The notes beneath the pieces were generated by a model that saw nothing but the letters and a program-made list of their open reading frames with translations, was not told the origin of the DNA and searched no databases. The position numbers and the translations under genes were made by a program. Shown here piece by piece: positions 23,332 through 29,822 of a DNA stretch of 32,597 bases. The DNA comes from Nocardia wallacei. GTDB taxonomy: Bacteria; Actinomycetota; Actinomycetes; Mycobacteriales; Mycobacteriaceae. Position 1 is the stretch's first letter. Every line of letters starts with the position of its first letter. The stretch is from assembly GCF_029869545.1 (NCBI RefSeq), contig NZ_JARWQD010000172.1, positions 1 to 32,597 of the forward strand, read 5' to 3'.

Positions 23332-24990
23332 GTGACCGACGGACCGCTCATCGTCCAGAGCGACAAGACCCTGCTGCTCGAGGTCGAGCATGAGCAGGCC
23401 GATGCCGCGCGGCAGGCCATCGCGCCGTTCGCGGAGTTGGAGCGTGCGCCCGAGCATGTGCACACCTATCGGGTGACGCCGCTGGCGCTGTGGAATGCGC
23501 GGGCGGCGGGGCACGATGCCGAGCAGGTGGTCGATGCGCTGGTCAACTACTCGCGGTATGCGGTGCCGCAGCCGCTGCTGGTCGACATCGTCGACACCAT
23601 GGCCCGCTACGGTCGGTTGCAGCTGGTCAAGCACCCGGCGCACGGGCTGGTGCTGGTGAGCCTGGACCGGGCGGTGCTGGAGGAGGTGCTGCGGCACAAG
23701 AAGATCCAGCCGATGCTCGGCGCCCGCATCGACGACGACACGGTGGCCGTGCATCCGTCCGAGCGCGGGCGCATCAAGCAGATGCTGCTCAAGATCGGCT
23801 GGCCCGCCGAGGACCTGGCGGGCTACGTCGACGGCGAGGCGCACGCGATCGAGCTGGACTTCGACACCCACGAGTGGCAGCTGCGCGACTACCAGGAGAT
23901 GGCGGCACAGTCGTTCTGGGCGGGCGGCTCGGGCGTGGTGGTGCTGCCGTGTGGCGCCGGTAAGACCATGGTCGGCGCGGCCGCGATGGCCAAGGCCGGG
24001 GCCACCACGCTGATCCTGGTCACCAACACCGTGGCCGGTCGGCAGTGGAAGCGCGAGCTGCTGGCGCGCACCTCGCTCACCGAGGAGGAGATCGGCGAGT
24101 ACTCCGGCGAGCGCAAGGAGGTCCGGCCGGTCACCATCGCCACGTATCAGGTGATCACGCGCAAGACCAAGGGCGAGTACAAGCATCTGGAGCTGTTCGA
24201 CAGCCGCGACTGGGGCCTGGTCATCTACGACGAGGTGCATCTGCTGCCCGCGCCGGTCTTCCGGATGACGGCCGACCTGCAGTCGCGGCGCCGCCTGGGC
24301 CTGACGGCCACCCTGGTGCGCGAGGACGGCCGCGAGGGCGATGTGTTCTCGCTGATCGGCCCCAAGCGCTACGACGCGCCGTGGAAGGACATCGAGGCGC
24401 AGGGCTGGATCGCCCCCGCCGACTGCGTCGAGGTGCGGGTGACCCTCACCGACGCCGAGCGCATGACCTACGCCACCGCCGAACCGGACGAGCGCTACAA
24501 GCTGTGCTCCACCGCCCGCACGAAACTCCCGGTGGTCGAGTCGATTCTGGCCCAGCACAAGGACGCGCCCACCCTGGTCATCGGCGCCTACCTGGACCAG
24601 CTGGACGAATTGGGCGAACACCTGAACGCCCCGGTCATCCAGGGCTCCACCCGCAACAAGGAGCGCGAGGCGCTGTTCGACGCGTTCCGCAACGGCGAGA
24701 TTCCGGTACTGGTGGTGAGCAAGGTCGCCAACTTCTCCATCGATCTGCCGGAAGCCTCTGTGGCGGTGCAGGTTTCGGGCACCTTCGGCTCCCGCCAGGA
24801 GGAGGCGCAGCGGCTCGGGCGGCTGCTGCGCCCCAAACACGACGGTGGCCAGGCACACTTCTATTCCGTCGTCGCGCGTGACACCCTGGACGCCGAATAC
24901 GCCGCGCACCGGCAGCGTTTCCTTGCCGAACAGGGATACGCGTACCGCATCACCGACGCGGACGACCTGCTGGGCCCGGCGATCGGATAA
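23332..24990 (+). CDS. XPB/ERCC3-like DNA repair helicase
   Basis: 552 aa superfamily 2 helicase like M. tuberculosis Rv0861c. N-terminal domain 1-175, then LRDYQ (184-188), Walker A LPCGAGKT (205-212), DEVH box (300-303), TATLVRED with the XPB-type RED residues (325-332), and motif VI QEEAQRLGRLLRP. Bacterial XPB unwinds DNA 3' to 5' and probably acts in repair, often with the nuclease Bax1 in archaea, which is absent here. GTG 23332 has AGGAGG (23322-23327) upstream. In mycobacteria the partner-like gene with an XPB N-terminal domain (Rv0862c) is adjacent; here its homologue is 5 kb away on the opposite strand. Confidence 0.92.
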   Translation: MTDGPLIVQSDKTLLLEVEHEQADAARQAIAPFAELERAPEHVHTYRVTPLALWNARAAGHDAEQVVDALVNYSRYAVPQPLLVDIVDTMARYGRLQLVKHPAHGLVLVSLDRAVLEEVLRHKKIQPMLGARIDDDTVAVHPSERGRIKQMLLKIGWPAEDLAGYVDGEAHAIELDFDTHEWQLRDYQEMAAQSFWAGGSGVVVLPCGAGKTMVGAAAMAKAGATTLILVTNTVAGRQWKRELLARTSLTEEEIGEYSGERKEVRPVTIATYQVITRKTKGEYKHLELFDSRDWGLVIYDEVHLLPAPVFRMTADLQSRRRLGLTATLVREDGREGDVFSLIGPKRYDAPWKDIEAQGWIAPADCVEVRVTLTDAERMTYATAEPDERYKLCSTARTKLPVVESILAQHKDAPTLVIGAYLDQLDELGEHLNAPVIQGSTRNKEREALFDAFRNGEIPVLVVSKVANFSIDLPEASVAVQVSGTFGSRQEEAQRLGRLLRPKHDGGQAHFYSVVARDTLDAEYAAHRQRFLAEQGYAYRITDADDLLGPAIG

Positions 24991-25057
24991 CAGCAGGCCG
25001 CGTCCCCGTAGACTGTTTACCGGAGAGACGGCCTCCGCATACGGTTAGGACTGAGAC

Positions 25058-25723
25058 GTGCGACGCTTCGAATTCGCAGTGGACCGCGAACACGCGCGAG
25101 CGGTGAACGAAGTGCTCGCATCCATCCGCCGGCTGCGCATCCTGGGATTCGCCGCGGCGATCGTGCTCGGGCTGGGCACCGCGGGCCTGATCTGGCTGAG
25201 CCACCCGTACTCGTTCCTGCTCGCGGTGGCCTTCGCGCTGGGCACCATCATCGCGTTGTTCGTGGCGGTGTGGACGCCGTACCGCTCCCGCATCGAAAAG
25301 CTGTACGCCGAGGGCGACCTGGTCCCGGCGGTGGTGTCGGACAAGCATTCCCGCGGCGTGACCCTGCTGGCGCTGGTCAATATCGCCAAGCCCGGCTGCG
25401 ACCCGCGCTACGCGCTGATCACCCGGGTGGTGCGGGCGCTCCCCGGTCATCGGCAGTGGCCGGGCGAGCAGGTTCCGTCGGTCACGGTGCGCGCCGATCG
25501 TGCCCCGCGCTCGGTCGGCGATCTGCGCCAGCCGGTCAGCGCCATGCCGATCGCGTGGGGCACCCGCGACACGGGGGTGATCGACCGGGCCCGGGCGGCG
25601 ATCAGCGATGTCGAGTGGAAGCTGCTGACCGACAATCTCGCCCTGGCCGAGAAGGTGCGGCGTGTGGATTCCAAGCGGCTGCTGCTGGATCCGCAGCAGT
25701 TGCCGGAGGAGCTTCGGGGCTGA
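25058..25723 (+). CDS. Two-helix membrane protein, DUF3239-like
   Basis: 221 aa. After an N-terminal region MRRFEFAVDREHARAVNEVL there are two hydrophobic helices (about 27-47 and 51-72), followed by a soluble domain of mixed strands (VPAVVSDKHSRGVTLLALVNIAK, RYALITRVVRALPGH) that reaches the C-terminus. The N-terminal pattern and length remind me of DUF3239 proteins of Corynebacteriales, but I am not sure. GTG 25058 fits a leaderless start: TAGGAC at 25046-25051 lies six bases upstream. It is co-directional with the helicase gene (67-base gap) and with the LysE gene. Confidence 0.65.
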   Translation: MRRFEFAVDREHARAVNEVLASIRRLRILGFAAAIVLGLGTAGLIWLSHPYSFLLAVAFALGTIIALFVAVWTPYRSRIEKLYAEGDLVPAVVSDKHSRGVTLLALVNIAKPGCDPRYALITRVVRALPGHRQWPGEQVPSVTVRADRAPRSVGDLRQPVSAMPIAWGTRDTGVIDRARAAISDVEWKLLTDNLALAEKVRRVDSKRLLLDPQQLPEELRG

Positions 25724-25756
25724 TCGAATTCGGTTTCGAGGAGTTGCGGCCCTCAA

Positions 25757-25762
25757 TAGACT
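25757..25762 (+). promoter_or_regulatory. -10 element TAGACT for a leaderless LysE transcript
   Basis: TAGACT is followed by six bases and GTG 25769. No ribosome site is seen before the GTG, which supports a leaderless start and separates this gene's transcription from the upstream membrane-protein gene. Confidence 0.55.
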
Positions 25763-25768
25763 GACTTG

Positions 25769-26410
25769 GTGCCACCGCTCACCAATCTGCTGACGTTCCT
25801 GGTCGCCGCGACCGTCCTCATCGTCATCCCCGGTCCCGGCGTGCTGTTCACCATCGGCCGCGCCCTCACCGACGGCAAGCGCGCGGCACTGATCTCCGTG
25901 CTCGGCCATTCCTGCGGCGTGCAGGTGGTGCTGACCCTGGTGGCGGCCGGTCTCGGCACGCTGGTGGCGGCGTCGTCGATCGCGCTGAACATCGTCAAGT
26001 TCACCGGCGCGCTGTATCTGATCTACCTCGGCGTGCAGTCCATTCGGGAACGGCGGTCGCTGCGCGAGGCGATGTCGAACGTGGCCCGGCAGCCCACGCG
26101 GAATCGGCGGGTGTTCCGGCAGGGCTTCCTGGTGGGTGTGACGAATCCGAAGGCGATCATCTTCTTCTCGGCCGTGCTGCCGCAGTTCGTCGATCCGGCC
26201 GCGGGTCCGATCCCCCTGCAGATGCTGATCCTCGGCGTCGTCTTCCTGTTGATCGCGCTGGTGTCCGACAGCCTGTGGGCGCTGCTGGCCGGTACCGCCC
26301 GCGACTGGTTCGCCCGCTCGCCGCGGCGGCTGGAGGCGGTCGGCGGCGCGGGTGGCGTCATGATCATCGGCATGGGCGCGAGCGTGGCGGTCTCGGGCAC
26401 CAGCCACTGA
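25769..26410 (+). CDS. LysE/RhtB-family exporter (second copy)
   Basis: 213 aa with about six hydrophobic helices. LIVIPGPGVLFTIGRALTDGKRAALISVLGHSCG is the LysE/RhtB N-terminus and GFLVGVTNPKAIIFFSAVLPQFVD the conserved middle. It differs clearly from the other family member at 13188 (PGPGVLFT against PGPNMVYL), so the two are paralogous branches and not a recent duplication. Expected to export an amino acid or related metabolite; substrate unknown. GTG 25769 is chosen over the TTG one codon earlier because of the leaderless -10. Confidence 0.87.
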   Translation: MPPLTNLLTFLVAATVLIVIPGPGVLFTIGRALTDGKRAALISVLGHSCGVQVVLTLVAAGLGTLVAASSIALNIVKFTGALYLIYLGVQSIRERRSLREAMSNVARQPTRNRRVFRQGFLVGVTNPKAIIFFSAVLPQFVDPAAGPIPLQMLILGVVFLLIALVSDSLWALLAGTARDWFARSPRRLEAVGGAGGVMIIGMGASVAVSGTSH

Positions 26411-26466
26411 TCCCACTAGCATCGAGCGACGGTCGGCACGCCCGTGCCGGAAAGGTGGCTCGCTGC

Positions 26467-27897
26467 ATGGCTTCACACAACTGGATGCGCTGCCTCGCCG
26501 CCGGTCTGGTGGTCGCGGGCGCGGTGGCGGCGCCGGTGTACGGGCAGCCCGCGCCCGCGTCGGCGCGGGCCGCGGCCGATCCGCTCGTCGGCGCCTCCGG
26601 GCTCGGCGACCCTTACTACCCCGAGGACGGCAACGGCGGATACCAGGTCGACCACTACGCGCTCGCGCTCGACTACGACCCGCCCAGCCGCCGACTGGCG
26701 GGAACCGCGCGGGTGAATGCGGTTGCGACGCAGGCGTTGCGGATGTTCTCCCTGGATTTCGCGGGCCCGGAGGTATCGAAGATCGCGGTGAACAACCTCC
26801 CGGCCGGATTCGCCCGCGAGGGCGAGCACAAGCTGACCGTGACCCCGGCGGTGCCGGTGCTGCCCGGACTGCCGTTCACCGTGACCGTCGAATACGCCGG
26901 AACCCAGGGCGATACCCCGGGATCCGGCTGGTCCCTCTCGCCCAGCGGCGGCGCTTTCGTTGCGGGCGAACCGCATTCGGCCACAACCTGGTACCCGCTC
27001 AACGACACTCCGTTGGACAAGGCCACATTCGATGTGACCGTGACGGTGCCGCAGGAGTGGGAGGTCGTGTCGAACGGGCTGAAGGTGCGCGACGAGGTGG
27101 CGGGCCCGAACCGGACGGTGCAGTGGGCCTCGCGGCATCCCACGCTGGGATACCTCACCACGCTCGCCATCGACCGGTTCGAATTCCTGGAGCAGCGCCG
27201 GGCCGACGGCACCCCGCTCGTCAGCGCCTTCGCCCCGGACGCCGTGCGGCACCGGGAGCTCGAGGAACGCCTGCCTGAGGTGCTCGACTTCCTCGAATCC
27301 CTGTACGGCCCCTACCCGTTCGAGAGCGCCGGTGGCATCTACATCGATACCGACCTGAACATCTCGCTGGAGACCCAGACCCGGCCGATCTACGCGCCCT
27401 GGACCGATCTCAACACCCTCGTCCACGAGAACGCCCATCAGTGGTGGGGCGACTCGCTCTCGGTGCGGCAGTGGTCCGACGTCTGCCTCAACGAGTGTTT
27501 CGCCAGCTACACCGCCGACTACCTGTGGCCGGAGCGCAAGGAGGGCGAGGATGTCGACGCGCAGTACCGCGCGACCGTGGCGAAGTTCCGCGACAAGCCC
27601 GAACGGTGGAACACGCGCCTGCAAAACCCCGGTGCCGGAAAGGAATTCACCGCAGTCTACTATCGCGGCCCGCTGTTCCTGCACGCGCTGCGGCATCTGA
27701 TCGGCGACGATGTCTTCTTCCCGGCGATCTCGCACTTCGTGCGGTCGCACGCCTACGGCAACGCCTCGATGCCGGAGTTCCGCGACTTCGTGCAGTCCAG
27801 GACGGGGACCGACCTGTCCGGATTCTTCGCGGCCTGGCTGGACGGCACCGAGATTCCGTCGGACGAGTACCTGTACCCGGGGTCGCTGCGCGGCTGA
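26467..27897 (+). CDS. Secreted M1-type zinc metallopeptidase
   Basis: 476 aa with a Sec signal peptide (MASHNWMRC, hydrophobic core 9-22, cleavage probably near AYG/QPA residues 25-30). An M1 N-terminal beta domain (VDHYALALDYDPPSRRLAGTARV, 61-83) precedes the gluzincin catalytic domain: HENAH (320-324) binds zinc with Glu321 as base, and Glu343 in LNECF is the third ligand with the exact 18-residue spacing. YYRGPLFLHAL supplies the transition-state Tyr. It is about half the length of PepN and lacks the long C-terminal helical domain, as in other actinobacterial secreted members. Likely an extracellular aminopeptidase. AAAGGTGG precedes ATG 26467. The tandem array lies just downstream. Confidence 0.87.
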   Translation: MASHNWMRCLAAGLVVAGAVAAPVYGQPAPASARAAADPLVGASGLGDPYYPEDGNGGYQVDHYALALDYDPPSRRLAGTARVNAVATQALRMFSLDFAGPEVSKIAVNNLPAGFAREGEHKLTVTPAVPVLPGLPFTVTVEYAGTQGDTPGSGWSLSPSGGAFVAGEPHSATTWYPLNDTPLDKATFDVTVTVPQEWEVVSNGLKVRDEVAGPNRTVQWASRHPTLGYLTTLAIDRFEFLEQRRADGTPLVSAFAPDAVRHRELEERLPEVLDFLESLYGPYPFESAGGIYIDTDLNISLETQTRPIYAPWTDLNTLVHENAHQWWGDSLSVRQWSDVCLNECFASYTADYLWPERKEGEDVDAQYRATVAKFRDKPERWNTRLQNPGAGKEFTAVYYRGPLFLHALRHLIGDDVFFPAISHFVRSHAYGNASMPEFRDFVQSRTGTDLSGFFAAWLDGTEIPSDEYLYPGSLRG

Positions 27898-27900
27898 GGA

Positions 27901-27923
27901 TTCCGGCCAAAAGCATGCCGGAA
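27901..27923 (+). terminator. Hairpin terminator after the metallopeptidase gene
   Basis: TTCCGGC (27901-27907) and GCCGGAA (27917-27923) form a perfect 7-bp stem with a 9-base loop, three bases after the stop codon. The stem lies between the gene and the tandem array, so the array would mostly be outside the peptidase transcript if the terminator works. Confidence 0.5.
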
Positions 27924-27937
27924 AATGATGAAGCAGG

Positions 27938-28234
27938 GCGCGCATGGTGGATATGGCTGCGCAAGGTGCGCGCGTGGTGGATGTGGCTGCGCAGGTGCGC
28001 GCGTGGTGGATGTGGCTGCGCAAGGTGCGCGCGTGGTGGATGTGGCTGTGCAAGGTGCGCGCGTGGTGGATGTGGCTGCGCAGGTGCGCGCGTGGTGGAT
28101 GTGGCTGTGCAAGGTGCGCGCGTGGTGGATGTGGCTGTGCAAGGTGCGCGCGTGGTGGATGTGGCTGTGCAAGGTGCGCGCGTGGTGGATGTGGCTGTGC
28201 AGGGGCGCGCGTGGTGGGTATGGCTGCGCAAGGG
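27938..28234. repeat. Tandem array of ten 29/30-bp units
   Basis: Ten head-to-tail units of GCGCGCGTGGTGGATGTGGC plus TGYGCAAGGT (30 bp) or TGYGCAGGT (29 bp). Starts are at 27938, 27968, 27997, 28027, 28057, 28086, 28116, 28146, 28176 and 28205. Units 2, 5 and 9 are 29 bp, the rest 30. Units 1 and 10 carry most differences, as expected at array edges; units 6, 7 and 8 are identical. At each junction GYGC, a loop of 4-5 bases and GCGC can pair. The 29-bp units break any reading frame, so the array is not coding. It fills the 366-base gap between two convergent genes; nothing else is seen there apart from the terminator at 27901. Confidence 0.95.
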
Positions 28235-28263
28235 CGCGTGGCGGAACAGCGGCTGGGCTTCCC

Positions 28264-29106
28264 TTACTCTTCCGGTACGCGGGATCGCGCTTTCTCTACC
28301 CAGCGGTCCACGCGGTCCAGTTGGCGTTCGGCCTTGTGTAGGGCCTCCTGGGCGGAGCGTTCGCTCGCGGAGGCGAAGCGGCGCTGTTCCTCGGCGCGTT
28401 CGAGTTCGGCGCGCAGGGCGGTGATGCGGTCGTCGGCCTCCTGTAGGCGGGTCGTGGCGTCGTCGAGGCCGGACTGTGCGGAAGCCTTTGCCTCCCGGGC
28501 GGATTCGAGCGCCTCCAGGGCGTCGTCGAGTTCCTGCCTGGCCGCCTCGGTTCGGTCCTCGGCCGACTTACGCTCCGGGGCAGGCTTTTTCGCGGCGGGC
28601 GCCGCATCCGGCACCGCCGCCAGCGCCGGGCCCTCGGGCCCGAAGCCCTCGTAGTTGGCCGCCGTGGTCAGCGTGCCGGTCCGCACCTGTTCGGCCACGT
28701 CCGGATCGGCGAGCGCCGCGTGCAGCGTCTGCCCGACCTCGCGCAGCACGCCCTCGCCGAGGGTGCGTTCGTGGTCGGCCGCGAGCTGACCGGCCTTGCG
28801 CGCCAGCGCATTCACCACCTGCTGCCGCTGGGTGGTCAGGCTGCGCAGCTGATCCCCGGACAGCCGTCGCTGCGCGTCCTGCAGGGCGGCGCCGAGCTCC
28901 AGCAGCGACCCGACCTCGTCGGGGGCCTCGCGGGCGAGCAGGTTCACCGCCCACGCCGCCACGGTCGGCCGCCGCAGCTTGCCGATCGCCGTCGCCAGTT
29001 GCTTGTCGCCGCTCGCGCGCGCCGCTTTGACCTGCTCATCGCGGGCCGCGACGAACTCGGCGGGGTCGAGCGCGTAGAGCCGGTCGGTGACCTCCTCGAG
29101 CGTCAT
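28264..29106 (-). CDS. Actinobacterial coiled-coil protein of unknown function
   Basis: 280 aa, almost entirely alpha-helical and highly charged. The N-terminal part (MTLEEVTDRLYALDPAEFVAARDE, LRRPTVAAWAVNLLAR) forms a compact helical domain to about residue 165; an Ala/Pro linker follows (AAVPDAAPAAKKPAPE); residues about 172-270 have long runs of Glu, Ala, Arg and Leu typical of a coiled coil. No signal peptide or membrane segment. I recognise it as a recurring hypothetical protein of Nocardia and relatives but no function. ATG 29106. Its 3' end faces the tandem array. Confidence 0.75.
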   Translation of the reverse strand: MTLEEVTDRLYALDPAEFVAARDEQVKAARASGDKQLATAIGKLRRPTVAAWAVNLLAREAPDEVGSLLELGAALQDAQRRLSGDQLRSLTTQRQQVVNALARKAGQLAADHERTLGEGVLREVGQTLHAALADPDVAEQVRTGTLTTAANYEGFGPEGPALAAVPDAAPAAKKPAPERKSAEDRTEAARQELDDALEALESAREAKASAQSGLDDATTRLQEADDRITALRAELERAEEQRRFASASERSAQEALHKAERQLDRVDRWVEKARSRVPEE

Positions 29107-29143
29107 GCTGCCGAGCGTAACGATCGAACCCGCGATGTCGACG

Positions 29144-29149
29144 TAAGAT
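29144..29149 (+). promoter_or_regulatory. Possible -10 element TAAGAT before the small peptide and lipoprotein genes
   Basis: TAAGAT lies 45 bases before the GTG of a possible 31-aa peptide and divergent from the coiled-coil gene, whose ATG is at 29106. No good -35 is seen. A transcript from here would cover the peptide and the lipoprotein gene. Confidence 0.4.
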
Positions 29150-29194
29150 CACGAACCGCGCATGTGGTGCGGGCGGAATGTGAAAGGCCCCCTG

Positions 29195-29290
29195 GTGAAC
29201 CTTCTCGGATTTCAACTGCTGACCGGATTCCTACCCCGCATCCTGAACTTCAACCTGCTGGCGATGTACGGCTTGGGCATCTTCCACTGA
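29195..29290 (+). CDS. Possible 31-aa hydrophobic peptide
   Basis: GTG 29195 opens MNLLGFQLLTGFLPRILNFN followed by LLAMYGLGIFH and TGA. A good ribosome site, GAAAGG (29182-29187), lies seven bases upstream. The peptide is hydrophobic throughout with only one Arg and one His, suggesting a membrane location. The lipoprotein gene starts 24 bases later in the same direction. Too short for codon statistics to decide; no family is recognised. It may be a leader or small membrane peptide, or chance. Confidence 0.4.
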   Translation: MNLLGFQLLTGFLPRILNFNLLAMYGLGIFH

Positions 29291-29314
29291 CCCGTGTGAG
29301 AAGGTTGTCGGCGT

Positions 29315-29815
29315 ATGGGAACCGCAGGCGCTCGCCTCGTCTCGGCGCTACTGCTGCCGGTGGCCCTGGCCGGATGCTCGGTCATGCAGAGCGCGAGCAA
29401 ATCCGACACCGCCCGGGCGCAGACGGGGCAGTGCATCGATGTCCGCGAGGGCTCGGTGACCGCCTCCCGGACCGAGCCGGTCGACTGCTCGTCCGAACGG
29501 GCCGTCTACACGGTGATGTCGGCCTCGGAGACCAAGCGGGACTGCGGCACCGAATACTCCTCCTACGAGGAGACCTTCCACGGCGGGACCACCGCATTCC
29601 TGTGCCTGGCCCCGAACCTCAAGCAGGGCAGCTGCTACCACCGGGACCGGGACACGGGATTCGCCTACGCCGACTGCGCGGCACCCGAGGCGACGGTCCG
29701 GGTGGCGGCCCGGATCGACGGCCGCTCCGACGAGTCGCTGTGCGCGGCCGATGCGACGTTCCTGCTGCTCTCCGATCCCGAAACCACGTTCTGCCTGGAG
29801 AATCCGAAGGGCTGA
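29315..29815 (+). CDS. Cys-rich lipoprotein, LppU-like
   Basis: 166 aa. Signal MGTAGARLVSALLLPVALAGC ends in lipobox LAGC (acylated Cys21). The mature part has seven or more cysteines in a GQCIDVREG...VDCSSERAVYTVM...DCGTEYSSY...FLCLAPNLKQGSCY...ADC pattern, probably disulfide-bonded outside the cell. This order (a G-x-C-I/V start, a second Cys before a strand, and a CL...GSC segment) resembles M. tuberculosis LppU. Function unknown. GAGAAGG lies about eleven bases before ATG 29315. The extracytoplasmic cysteines could be substrates of the disulfide system at 8.7-9.5 kb, but this is only a thought. It converges with the helicase-associated gene. Confidence 0.7.
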   Translation: MGTAGARLVSALLLPVALAGCSVMQSASKSDTARAQTGQCIDVREGSVTASRTEPVDCSSERAVYTVMSASETKRDCGTEYSSYEETFHGGTTAFLCLAPNLKQGSCYHRDRDTGFAYADCAAPEATVRVAARIDGRSDESLCAADATFLLLSDPETTFCLENPKG

Positions 29816-29822
29816 GCCGGAC

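Noticed and set aside
27938..28234. CRISPR array
   Set aside because: The units follow one another with no spacers, and no cas genes are present.
27925..28341. Repeat proteins such as ARVVDVAVQG or RAWWMWLCKV decapeptides read through the tandem array
   Set aside because: The 29-bp units shift the frame within the array, no good start or ribosome site exists, and the frames run into the antisense of the coiled-coil gene.
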